A stretch of 34,988 bases of DNA from Candidatus Omnitrophota bacterium (GTDB lineage: Bacteria > Omnitrophota > Gorgyraeia > Gygaellales > Profunditerraquicolaceae): positions 1-34,988 of the forward strand of contig JAHKAP010000010.1 of NCBI GenBank assembly GCA_018825985.1, written 5' to 3'. Both the position numbers and the translations under genes were made by a program. The notes under the pieces are model-generated. The model made no database searches, had not been told where the DNA came from, and saw only the letters and a program-made list of their open reading frames with translations. This document shows, in pieces, positions 25,871 through 34,988 of the stretch (position 1 is its first letter; every line of letters starts with the position of its first letter).

Positions 25871-27415
25871 TTAAAAATCAATGAGCTTAAATTTTCCTCC
25901 ATTGGTTATATTTAATTTATGGACATATTTTATCACAAGTTTTAACGCTGGATCAATTCTTTCTTTAAATTTTTCGGCTATTCGTTCATCCAATACGTTA
26001 TCCTGTAAATTCCTTCTAACAATATAAGCCTCAATCGTTTCGCTATCTTTTTGTTTAAATTGACATTCTTTTATACCCTGAATATCGCGCAAGATAACAG
26101 ATAAGGTCGAGGGATAAATTATTTTATCTTTAAAAAAAAGTTTTTCTGCAGCCCTGCCTTCTAATATAAGAAAATCACTGCCCCGGTTACAACGACATCG
26201 GCTATTATGCCTAACACCTATATCTCCACTTTCATAGCGAATAAACGGCATAGCGTAATTAAACAAATCCGTCCCTAGTATTTTGCCTCTTTCACCGCAA
26301 AATAGCTCATTGCCCCTTTCATCGGCAACTTCCATAATACAGCTCTCTTTTTCTTCATGATAATTACCATATTCGCAACCAAAGGCATTTACGGTTCCTT
26401 CTCTATTCGAATAAGCTGAGTAAATAAGGCATCCAAAGGTATCTTTAATTATCTTTCTCTGATGCGGCCATAAAGTTTCATATTTACTTATAAATACCCT
26501 GAATTTTAATCTATGTATTTTATTTTCGTTGGCTAAACAGGCAAATTCCAATAATAATGATGGATTCCCGGTAATACTTACCGGCTTGAATTTACTTAAA
26601 ATACTCAACTGCTCCAACCTGCATCTTCCGTTAAGCGGCATCGTCGAAACATACATAATATTACTGTCCGGAATAAAACAAGCGATACTTTTATGCGGCT
26701 TATAGTTATTCTTGGACCACCATCCATTTTTTGCATCTTCATCATAATTATAGAATAATTTTCCATCCATACTGGCATTATGGTCAGTGCCGCTAAAAGG
26801 CACTGACCATAATTGAGCGGTTCTAGCTATCGGCGAAATCCCCATCCATTCTAACCTGCGCTTAGAAATAATTGTCCATATTAGAATACGCTTTAGATCG
26901 CTGTATAATATAAGCGGTTTACCGGTAGTGCCGCTGGTGTAATATTTCTGCGCCCTAAAAGAATCTTTATATTTCAAAAAATCATTACTTATAAGCTGCT
27001 CCCTATAATTTATAACATCTTCCCTGGTTAGGGGAGGAATATTGCGAAGATCGCTTAACGAATTAAAATCTCTCCCAGGATCAAACCCGGATTTACGGAA
27101 TAAATTATTGTAATAAGGAACCTTGGCATAGGCGTAATTTAGAAGATTATACAATCTCTTAAAACGATATCTTTTAATTTCTAAATCGTCCCAATATTGC
27201 GATCTTTTAAAAACATTATGCTGATAGCACTCCCATGCAACCCATTTCAAAGGCCTTTTAAAAATTATAGACATCAAATAATGATACTCCCGGTTTTTTA
27301 TTTTATCTTCACTGATAGATAAAAACCATAATCTCCATGATTCCTTAACACTTAATTTAAACCCCCGCATATTTTCTAATTCCTCGAAATATTTAAATCG
27401 CATCATGAATCCCAC
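25871..27415 (-). CDS. CapK/PaaK-like adenylate-forming enzyme (paralog A)
   Basis: YYTSGTTGKPLILYSD P-loop-like motif, YSNREGT, FIRYESGDIG, CRCNRG, C-terminal GGKFKLI. Confidence 0.82.
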   Translation of the reverse strand: MGFMMRFKYFEELENMRGFKLSVKESWRLWFLSISEDKIKNREYHYLMSIIFKRPLKWVAWECYQHNVFKRSQYWDDLEIKRYRFKRLYNLLNYAYAKVPYYNNLFRKSGFDPGRDFNSLSDLRNIPPLTREDVINYREQLISNDFLKYKDSFRAQKYYTSGTTGKPLILYSDLKRILIWTIISKRRLEWMGISPIARTAQLWSVPFSGTDHNASMDGKLFYNYDEDAKNGWWSKNNYKPHKSIACFIPDSNIMYVSTMPLNGRCRLEQLSILSKFKPVSITGNPSLLLEFACLANENKIHRLKFRVFISKYETLWPHQRKIIKDTFGCLIYSAYSNREGTVNAFGCEYGNYHEEKESCIMEVADERGNELFCGERGKILGTDLFNYAMPFIRYESGDIGVRHNSRCRCNRGSDFLILEGRAAEKLFFKDKIIYPSTLSVILRDIQGIKECQFKQKDSETIEAYIVRRNLQDNVLDERIAEKFKERIDPALKLVIKYVHKLNITNGGKFKLIDF

Positions 27416-27423
27416 GCTTATGT

Positions 27424-28899
27424 TTAATTATACGCGCACTTGGAGCCCATATCAGAGAATGACTTGCGTATAGCCAAAACAAGTTTTTTGTCTTTAATAA
27501 TTGTAACGAGATAATAGACCGAAGAAATAAACAATAAAATCAACAGTGTTTTAGCGTCCCGTATCCCTATAATAAATTTAACCGAAACTATTAAAACAAA
27601 AACTGGCGAATAACGCACGATGCCCTGAGTTAAATAAATAAAAGCTGTCCGGGAATAAAGGCCCGCGATCGATAATAGCCATAATGATGAAAATAAATAG
27701 GCCAATGCGCTTATTATCCCGAATATGGTGATAGCGAATAACGCGTCTCTTGTCAGGTATCCCGCAACCAATAATGATAAACTAGCCAACAATAAAACAA
27801 AATTTATGGCTAATCCTCTGAAATATTTTTCCTTAACTCCTAATAATCTGCTGAGTGGCCAGAACGCAAATGAAAAAAATGCCTCTAATGATAAAACCTG
27901 TGCATAAACTCCAGCCTCAGCAAAACGGTTTCCCAGCAAGATCGCAAAAATATCCTTGCCGATAAACAACAATAAAAAAAATGGCAATATCGTAAATCCG
28001 GCCATCCTCTTGTATGCCGCTTCTACCAGATTTAGCAACCCATCCTCCCGGTATTCCGAAGCTTGTTGGAAGAAAACCTGCGAAAATCCCCTGCCCACAA
28101 AATTGAACGGAGCATTCAGCACCATCCTGCAAATGACATAGTATCCGACTATGGCTGGATTAAAAAGGGAGCTCAGGATCCAAAGTGGTAATTTAAGATT
28201 GATCTTCTGTATCAATAAAGACCACGAAGTAAATACCAAAAGTTTATTATACCTGGATATCCCAAGGAATATCCTTTTCCACGAAATATATTTTTTCAGA
28301 ACATCCATATCATTCCTTAGTAGATGATTTAACTGTATAAAAATAGATGCCATCTTGCCTATGATATCCCCGGCTATGAACGCCCATATACTGATATAGC
28401 CTAAATATGCGCATAACAATTTTATTATTCCGGAGATAAAGCAGGACATCACCATACAAACAGCAAGATGCCCAAAACGATTATTCCTGGAATTCCACAT
28501 TAAAAATACCAGGAGTATACCTTCTATTGCCGCTATAAAAGGGATAGACCAGACATACTGCCTTAAATTCGAGATATTAAATACGCGCATTATATTATCA
28601 CCGAAAAATAAAACCAGTAATATGCTTAAAACTGTGGAAATCAAAACAAAACACAGGCTAGCCGCTGAAAGATTAGCGGCTTTTTCATCTGTTTCAGAGA
28701 TCATAATAGAAATATCATAAAAAAAACAAGATAGGCTTCCGACAAAACTTCCGATGGATATAATTAGAGCGGCGATCCCGATTATTTCAACATTATAAAT
28801 CCTGATGATAAAAGGCATCATCATAATATTTATAATAGCTACCGCTAAATTACTACTAATAAGCTTTATAGCTCCGGATGTTAATTTTAAGTAGTTCAT
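27424..28899 (-). CDS. Oligosaccharide flippase (Wzx/MOP-like)
   Basis: About 12 predicted TM segments, polysaccharide-transporter-like pattern (VGYYVICRMVLNAPFNFVGRGFSQVFFQQASEYREDG). Confidence 0.82.
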   Translation of the reverse strand: MNYLKLTSGAIKLISSNLAVAIINIMMMPFIIRIYNVEIIGIAALIISIGSFVGSLSCFFYDISIMISETDEKAANLSAASLCFVLISTVLSILLVLFFGDNIMRVFNISNLRQYVWSIPFIAAIEGILLVFLMWNSRNNRFGHLAVCMVMSCFISGIIKLLCAYLGYISIWAFIAGDIIGKMASIFIQLNHLLRNDMDVLKKYISWKRIFLGISRYNKLLVFTSWSLLIQKINLKLPLWILSSLFNPAIVGYYVICRMVLNAPFNFVGRGFSQVFFQQASEYREDGLLNLVEAAYKRMAGFTILPFFLLLFIGKDIFAILLGNRFAEAGVYAQVLSLEAFFSFAFWPLSRLLGVKEKYFRGLAINFVLLLASLSLLVAGYLTRDALFAITIFGIISALAYLFSSLWLLSIAGLYSRTAFIYLTQGIVRYSPVFVLIVSVKFIIGIRDAKTLLILLFISSVYYLVTIIKDKKLVLAIRKSFSDMGSKCAYN

Positions 28900-28947
28900 G
28901 TTAAATACGGCTTGAATACAACGTTATCAATCGTACACCACTTAATT

Positions 28948-29135
28948 TTATGCGTCAAAAACATCTTTGCATAGAACGGCTAAGTCCGAGATACTCCTGA
29001 TTAGATTACAAAGGTCAACGGCATATCCTCCGCGGACAAAGGCTCCCTTGAGCACCGCCGTACCATACTGCGGAAAATAGATAAAGGAACCTGATTCTGA
29101 TAATTAGGAGATACAATAAGTTTTATCTCATCCAT
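28948..29135 (-). pseudogene. 5' remnant of a B12-binding-type radical SAM gene, frameshifted
   Basis: MDEIKLIVSPNYQNQVPLSI then, in another frame, YFPQYGTAVLKGAFVRGGYAVDLCNLIRSI; matches MSGKIKLILAPNYW...LPYGVAILKGSLIRGGYAADLCNLI of the 29145-30680 protein; near-identical DNA block GGATATGCCG(C/T)TGACCTTTGTAATCTAAT. Confidence 0.8.
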
Positions 29136-29144
29136 TTATAACCT

Positions 29145-30680
29145 TCATGCGTTAAAAATACATTTTAATATTCTTAAAATTTCGGCTTGAATACCTTGAT
29201 TCTTTCTATTTATCCCCAAAAAAGTCATTATGCGGACGAAAAATAAATACCGGGAAGGCGAACCAAAAGGCTTATTAATATATTTAGACGCTGTCCGGAA
29301 CAATAAACTATAATAACCATGGTTATAGCTGCCGCGCCTGGCTGTTATTGGGCTTAAAAGTTCGTATTCTATATTTCCCGCCCTATCATTATCCTGCCGG
29401 CCGCTCATCTCTTTATCGCAAATCAACGCGCCCTTATTTTTTCGCAAGATCCATAAAGCCAGTCCGCATATATATTTTTTACATCTGATAATAAACTCAT
29501 TAGTTGATTTTATATCATTATCTGATTCACCATCTATTCCCAGCATAAAATGCGCGTGCGACTTTATGCCTATATCATAGCAATTCTTTAAAGTCTCCTG
29601 TGCCTCCAAAACGGTATGCGATTTACCCAGGATTTTCAATATCCGGTCGGAACCGCTTTCAATGCCAAAACGCAGATACCTGTTCCCGGACTTATACATT
29701 TTACGCAACAAATCCGGCTTTAGTCGTTTCGGGACAGCTAAAGCCATCCAGTAAATATTTATATTCTCGGATATCAGCCTATCGCACAATCTTTCCAAAT
29801 ACCCCACATCATCATTGATTGTACTGTCAGTAATAAAAAAATACCCCGTATTATGCTTTTCTTTTAAAAAACGTATTTCATTTATTACTTTATCCAATGA
29901 TTTATATTCTTTCTTATCGGATACCCTATGTAAACAAAATATACATTTACCTAAACACCCGCTGGCGCACCTATAGGGTATTATAAATTGTTTTTTTTCT
30001 TTATTTATATAATAAGGCTCAAAATCAAAACCATCGTAATCCGGGAGGCCTTCATCTTCCAATCTGTAATCCTTTATTTCATTAATAAGTAACTCATTGT
30101 TATAGACGGTCTCCAGATTAGGGACTTCCTTTATACCGATATTTCCTTTCTCGTAATCTAAAAGCTTTAATATAGGCTCCTCGCATCTCCCCCTTAATAC
30201 ATAATCTATATATTTATATTTTGTCACAATCGGCTGGCTATAAAGATTAATCAACGGTCCGCCAAGAACTATCTTTGCCTTATATCTTTCTTTTAATCTT
30301 TTAGCAAGAACAAGGGCGGGTAAAAAACATGACTCTGAGCTGACTGAGATACCGAATATTCTGGAATTGTCCGGATAAATACTATCTAAAAGATGGTCTA
30401 CCAGCTTTTCTACGGCCCTGTCGTTATCCCCCAGATAATACCTGATAAGCCTATATTTATATGACTTACCTCGCAAGAGCCGGCTGAAACGGTTTCTTGT
30501 CTCAAATAACCGCTGCATATACATAATTAGATTACAAAGGTCAGCGGCATATCCCCCGCGGATAAGAGATCCTTTAAGTATCGCCACGCCATACGGCAAT
30601 ATACCATACGGCAAACCCCGCATCGCATCCCCATGAAGCCAATAATTTGGCGCTAAAATTAGTTTTATCTTACCAGACAT
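29145..30680 (-). CDS. B12-binding-domain-type radical SAM protein (1)
   Basis: N-terminal LPYGVAILKGSLIRGGYAADLCNL and IFGISVSSESCFLPALVLAKRLKERYKAKIVLGGP; CLGKCIFC (CX3CX2C); LRFGIESGSDRIL, HFMLGIDGESDNDI. Confidence 0.88.
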   Translation of the reverse strand: MSGKIKLILAPNYWLHGDAMRGLPYGILPYGVAILKGSLIRGGYAADLCNLIMYMQRLFETRNRFSRLLRGKSYKYRLIRYYLGDNDRAVEKLVDHLLDSIYPDNSRIFGISVSSESCFLPALVLAKRLKERYKAKIVLGGPLINLYSQPIVTKYKYIDYVLRGRCEEPILKLLDYEKGNIGIKEVPNLETVYNNELLINEIKDYRLEDEGLPDYDGFDFEPYYINKEKKQFIIPYRCASGCLGKCIFCLHRVSDKKEYKSLDKVINEIRFLKEKHNTGYFFITDSTINDDVGYLERLCDRLISENINIYWMALAVPKRLKPDLLRKMYKSGNRYLRFGIESGSDRILKILGKSHTVLEAQETLKNCYDIGIKSHAHFMLGIDGESDNDIKSTNEFIIRCKKYICGLALWILRKNKGALICDKEMSGRQDNDRAGNIEYELLSPITARRGSYNHGYYSLLFRTASKYINKPFGSPSRYLFFVRIMTFLGINRKNQGIQAEILRILKCIFNA

Positions 30681-30732
30681 AATTTAAAACTTCGGATTCC
30701 ACACGCACTCCAGATCAGCCTTTTTTGTCATC

Positions 30733-32223
30733 TCAACGATTTAAGCATAAAGATGAAATTTTGCTTTTTAGCCCATCTACCAGAAGACTAATTCTACTCT
30801 TTGGCTCAAGAACCTGGCTTAGCCTGCGATATGACCTGTCTATCTCCTTGACTTTATCTTTCCATTTCAAGCCATTGATCTCGTCAAATTCATAACACCA
30901 TTTTACCGGGTTCATAAAATTTGGCCTCAAGATCCTGATGCCATACTTGGCCGGATTTAAGAAAATATCAGTGCCATACTCGACCCTAAAATGGGCTATC
31001 TCGTAACTGGTTATGTAAAATTTATTCCTTTTTATAAATTCCAAGGTGGCCTTAATATCATTTTCGCTTTCATGCGGATAGCCCGCAATAAAAAAGAGTC
31101 TTGTCTCGATCCCCGCGTTGTGTGTCCAGCGTATGACTGATTCCATCTCTTCGGCTAAAAAAGGCTTATTCATGTTGCGTAATAATTTATTGCTCGCGGT
31201 CTCGGCCCCGAAATATAACGAATGGCAGCCGCTCTCTTTCATTTTATCTATTAAATCCCGGTCTAAACGGTATGGCGTGGCGTAGGAATGCCAATTGATG
31301 TCTATTTTACTTCCAATAATAGCATCACACAAATCATGCATATAATCATTGGAAATATTTATTTCTGAATTCACGAAATTGATCCAGCGCGAACCATATG
31401 TTTCAGTCAGCAATTTGATATCATCCACTACTTTAACTATTGATTTTATCTCCAGGGGATGATTTTTGCAAAAACCGCAGAAAGAACAATTAAAAGCGCA
31501 GCCGCGGGATGTTTCATAGGGTATGCGAAAACCAAAATGCGGGCCGATACTGGGATGCCTCGGAGCATTATAAATACCCGGATCAAGGCCCGAATAATCC
31601 GCGTTAGGTATCCGATCGATCGGATAACGTTTTCGGGTATTTGAAAACACCCGCCCATTCTTTCTATACATCAAATTAGGGACGGATTCGATGGAACGCC
31701 TGCCTTGCATACTTTCCAATAAGCCGTCGATTGGCGTCAAGGCGTCTGCGATCAGCATATAATCACAGGCTATTGATTGCTTAAAAAAAATGTCCCCGAA
31801 CAGGATCAGGTACGGCCCCCCCATTATTATCGGAACAGAAGTTGATTCTTTTATTATCCGGCTCATCAGGCTTGCGAAGAGAAAGGAGGAATATGACTGG
31901 ATAGAAAAACCGACCAGGTCATAACCGCTCCATTCCTGCCTCAGAACCCACTTCTTAAATGCATGGTACAGATAACCGCCTTTTTTCTTAATATTAAGGC
32001 AATATTCGATCTGACTATTATTCTTTAGAGCGCCTATGTCAACGAATCCCTTCTTTTTGGCGTACATCCGATCGCTTAAACCATTATTAAAAACGCTCAG
32101 GTCTACGAAATCCACAATATGCCCGCCCTTTCTCAAGTGAGCGGCTAAAACAGCCGCCCCGTAAGGAAGCTTAAACGCGGCTATCCCGCATACAGTGGGC
32201 GGAATTATCAATTTTATCTTCAT
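30733..32223 (-). CDS. B12-binding-domain-type radical SAM protein (2)
   Basis: KLPYGAAVLAAHLRKGGHIVDFVDLS, LVGFSIQSYSS, IIMGGPYLILFGD; CAFNCSFC; LYFGAETASNKLL, FFIAGYPHESENDI. Confidence 0.9.
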   Translation of the reverse strand: MKIKLIIPPTVCGIAAFKLPYGAAVLAAHLRKGGHIVDFVDLSVFNNGLSDRMYAKKKGFVDIGALKNNSQIEYCLNIKKKGGYLYHAFKKWVLRQEWSGYDLVGFSIQSYSSFLFASLMSRIIKESTSVPIIMGGPYLILFGDIFFKQSIACDYMLIADALTPIDGLLESMQGRRSIESVPNLMYRKNGRVFSNTRKRYPIDRIPNADYSGLDPGIYNAPRHPSIGPHFGFRIPYETSRGCAFNCSFCGFCKNHPLEIKSIVKVVDDIKLLTETYGSRWINFVNSEINISNDYMHDLCDAIIGSKIDINWHSYATPYRLDRDLIDKMKESGCHSLYFGAETASNKLLRNMNKPFLAEEMESVIRWTHNAGIETRLFFIAGYPHESENDIKATLEFIKRNKFYITSYEIAHFRVEYGTDIFLNPAKYGIRILRPNFMNPVKWCYEFDEINGLKWKDKVKEIDRSYRRLSQVLEPKSRISLLVDGLKSKISSLCLNR

Positions 32224-33614
32224 TTAGCGCCGGTCTCAAACTGGTTATTTAAATCAGAAATAATGAATTTAAATTTACCGGAGGGGTCCCTGGGTATCGA
32301 GTCCACAAATCTGACTTCTATTTCTATATCGTCTCCGATCAACTCTCTTAAAAAAGCCTTAAACTGCACAATAGTATCATCGGGAGCGCAACTATCCAGA
32401 ATAACATTGATTAACAATTGTGACCCGGATACCTGGACAAACTGGCACTCTTTTATCTTTTTCAATCTTGTCAACAGCTGCGCGAGTGTCGCGCTGTAAA
32501 TATATTTATTATTATAAAAAAGCTTTTCATTGCTTCTGCCTCTTAAAAGATCTATGGTTTTTAACCCTCGTTTGCATGGACAAATTCTCCCGGAAATCGA
32601 GGCAATATCCCCAATATCATAGCGTATCAACGGCATTATATAATTATGCAAGCCAGTGGCGACCAGACTGCCGCATTCGCCATCGGCTAATTGTTTACCT
32701 TTCTTAACTATCTCTACTATTCCATTCTCCATATCTATGTGTAAATTACCATATTCATAGCACTCGGTAGCAGAAAATAATCTCTCTTGCGTACCATAAT
32801 AATTAAATACCCTACATCCAAACTGCTTCTCAATGAGATCCTTTTGATAAGGGAATAAATGTTCAAAGGCACTCAAAAAAATCCTAAACCTTATTGAACC
32901 GATATTTCTTTCAGATGCACAACAAGCAAGCTGATAAAGTAATGAAGGATTGCCGTATACATAATCCGCTTTAAACATCTCCATCTCTTTTAAATATACG
33001 GGCAAAACTTTTCGATCTTGAGGCAAAGTAGATAGAGATAGAACCATATTATTTTTATGATACAACAGAATCTTGTTTCTATTTTCGTCTTCGAGAAACG
33101 GCCAGCACCATAAATTGACCCTTTTATTCAGCCGATTAATACCAAACCAATTTTTCCTGCGGGAATTAAACGCCCTGAAAATATAATAATAAAAACTTTT
33201 ATCAAAATATAGATCCAAAGGCTTACCGGTAGTGCCACTAGTGGTTTTCTTAACGTGTCTTTCTTTATGATATTTTTTTGAAATCATTTTATCAAAGTTA
33301 TTTATCAGACTATCTTTGGTTAAAACCGGTATCCTCTCCAAGTCTTTCAGCGAACTGAAATCTGCGATTCTTAACTTAATCCTGTTGAAAAGCTTGGAAT
33401 AATAAGGAACATTCTGGCCAGCGTACTTCAATAAATCTTTTAATCTCCTTAATTGATATAGCTCTAATTTTTCTATCGGATACCATTGCGAACGCAGGAG
33501 AAAATTGTAATATCTATGCTGAGCTATACAGCCCCACGGGTCTTTCTTGAAATTAATCCCCGGAGCAACAATAATCCTGATCATATTTCTCAATCTACCG
33601 ATATATCCCTGCAT
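32220..33614 (-). CDS. CapK/PaaK-like adenylate-forming enzyme (paralog B)
   Basis: KTTSGTTGKPLDLYFD, YYGTQER, LIRYDIGDIASI, CPCKRG, SGKFKFI; ATGA overlap with the downstream radical SAM gene. Confidence 0.85.
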   Translation of the reverse strand: MQGYIGRLRNMIRIIVAPGINFKKDPWGCIAQHRYYNFLLRSQWYPIEKLELYQLRRLKDLLKYAGQNVPYYSKLFNRIKLRIADFSSLKDLERIPVLTKDSLINNFDKMISKKYHKERHVKKTTSGTTGKPLDLYFDKSFYYYIFRAFNSRRKNWFGINRLNKRVNLWCWPFLEDENRNKILLYHKNNMVLSLSTLPQDRKVLPVYLKEMEMFKADYVYGNPSLLYQLACCASERNIGSIRFRIFLSAFEHLFPYQKDLIEKQFGCRVFNYYGTQERLFSATECYEYGNLHIDMENGIVEIVKKGKQLADGECGSLVATGLHNYIMPLIRYDIGDIASISGRICPCKRGLKTIDLLRGRSNEKLFYNNKYIYSATLAQLLTRLKKIKECQFVQVSGSQLLINVILDSCAPDDTIVQFKAFLRELIGDDIEIEVRFVDSIPRDPSGKFKFIISDLNNQFETGAK

Positions 33615-33638
33615 CAGTTTTGCGCACCCGCGCTTTAT

Positions 33639-34961
33639 TTAACTTAAAAAATATCCCGGCAAATGGCTAATATTTGATATGATCGTTTTATATTTGCCTG
33701 ATCTGCTTTTAATAATCTCTGTTACAAATTCATAATGTAGTTTTATCTTATTTCCTAGAAGGGCATAACATTTACGCAATAACAAATCTGTATCTCCTTC
33801 CTTAAATGCTTTATTCCTTACTATCTTAATCGTAATATTGTTATCACCGCCTTGTTCGATCTGATACTGTGCTATTCCCGAAAAACCATCTATCAAGTCA
33901 GTTAAAGGATAGTAAACGTTAGCTGCTCCTTCGGACAACTTCAACAATTCTACCTCTCGGCCTATAATCCTTTTTAACAATTTAGGATTTCTACCGCAAG
34001 GGCATTTATTAAGGGTTAAAATTCCCCGATCGCCTATTTTATATCTTATTAATGGCATAGTATATAACGAAAGGTTTGTTATCACTATGCTGCCCTCTCC
34101 TTCGTTTAAAATATTTCCCTGATCATCTAATGTCTCAAGTATCAAATTAGAGCTGTTTATATGTAAACCGTTATGAGCCCGGCATTCCCAGGCCATCATG
34201 CCGGATTCATTCGAAGCATAATTATCAAACACCTCAGCCTTAAAAATCCGGGTGATCAATTCCCTTTCTTTTTTCCCTAAGACTTCAGCGGTAGTAATTA
34301 TCTTACCCACCTTGATCCCGTTTAAGCCGATCTTCTCTATTTTTAAAGCCACCTCGATAATATTAGAAACGAAACCCCTGATCACGGTAGGCCGAAAAGA
34401 ATAGATTCTATTCAAAATCTCATCAGCATCACAATATACCGATATATAACTCTCCCTCATTGCACCTAAATAACTGCATAATTTCTTTTCTTGGAAATGT
34501 CTCTCGCCGGTAATATATAATATTTTATCCATAATTGAACAGCCATTTTCAAAGTTTACCATCTGATTGAATAGCCCTCTGAGGCGGTGCTCCCTGGGAT
34601 TTACGAAAATGTTTAAAGGCACCCCGGTAGAACCGCTAGTAACAAGATTCTTATATTTACTTATATTCTCTCCTTTGGCCGTAATATCCCACACATCATA
34701 TTGAGATAAATCCGTCCTGCTAGTTATTGGTATTTTTATTAAATCCGATATAACCCTAATTTGCTGAGGTTTTAGACAAACCGCGTCAAAGGTCTTCTTG
34801 TAATAAGCTACGTTATTATAAGCATGGATTATCAGCGACCTTAGTTTTCTTTCCTGGAGTTTCTTTATCGCTTGATCATCAAGATATAGCTCATTATGTA
34901 ACCTTGCTAAATCATACAAGTAAAATGGGGCAGTCAAATAATTTAATATCCGAGATAGCAT
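33639..34961 (-). CDS. CapK/PaaK-like adenylate-forming enzyme (paralog C)
   Basis: LVTSGSTGVPLNIFVNPRE, YASNESG, LIRYKIGDRGIL, CPCGRNPKLL, SGKYKTI. Confidence 0.84.
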   Translation of the reverse strand: MLSRILNYLTAPFYLYDLARLHNELYLDDQAIKKLQERKLRSLIIHAYNNVAYYKKTFDAVCLKPQQIRVISDLIKIPITSRTDLSQYDVWDITAKGENISKYKNLVTSGSTGVPLNIFVNPREHRLRGLFNQMVNFENGCSIMDKILYITGERHFQEKKLCSYLGAMRESYISVYCDADEILNRIYSFRPTVIRGFVSNIIEVALKIEKIGLNGIKVGKIITTAEVLGKKERELITRIFKAEVFDNYASNESGMMAWECRAHNGLHINSSNLILETLDDQGNILNEGEGSIVITNLSLYTMPLIRYKIGDRGILTLNKCPCGRNPKLLKRIIGREVELLKLSEGAANVYYPLTDLIDGFSGIAQYQIEQGGDNNITIKIVRNKAFKEGDTDLLLRKCYALLGNKIKLHYEFVTEIIKSRSGKYKTIISNISHLPGYFLS

Positions 34962-34988
34962 TATTAGGCTAATTAATAGCAGTATCGA

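Noticed and set aside
1-34988. tRNA, rRNA, prophage or transposase genes
   Set aside because: No cloverleaf, rRNA core sequence, integrase or transposase motif was recognised by eye; a tRNAscan/Infernal run would be needed to exclude small RNAs.

Overview
The window is almost entirely minus-strand coding. The only plus-strand gene is a partial 3' end at about 3-140. Left to right it carries: a short hybrid cluster protein (Hcp); an Rng-type RNase; a half-length DUF2344; a pilin-like gene; a UDP-sugar dehydrogenase; LptD; a broken fructose-6-phosphate aldolase-like gene; ROK kinase; YbaB; a 1150-aa PQQ-propeller protein coupled to a phosphatase/sulfatase-like protein; a compact operon (PNPOx, LUD, TlpA-like, CcdA, CutA, flavodoxin, PgeF, DUF167, RmuC, TtcA-like); HAD phosphatase; and MalQ. 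The accessory part, about 22.4-35.0 kb, holds three divergent CapK/PaaK-like adenylate-forming enzymes, two B12-binding-type radical SAM proteins plus the remnant of a third, a SPASM-type radical SAM protein, a Wzx-like flippase and a GT39/ArnT-like membrane glycosyltransferase. I consider it a candidate uncharacterised surface-glycan or lipid-linked modification locus. Other structures seen directly: REP-like palindromes (GGGGTCAGAATTATT type, GGGGACA type and an ACGGAT type), a 14-bp tandem repeat, an in-frame TGA interrupting an NTF2-like protein, an internal deletion/frameshift in the FSA gene, and a candidate operator inside the hcp promoter. LptD implies a diderm bacterium. The overall look resembles an environmental lineage such as Omnitrophota, but that is only an impression. 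No rRNA, tRNA, CRISPR array or transposase was recognised. Family names come from motif recognition by eye, not database searches.
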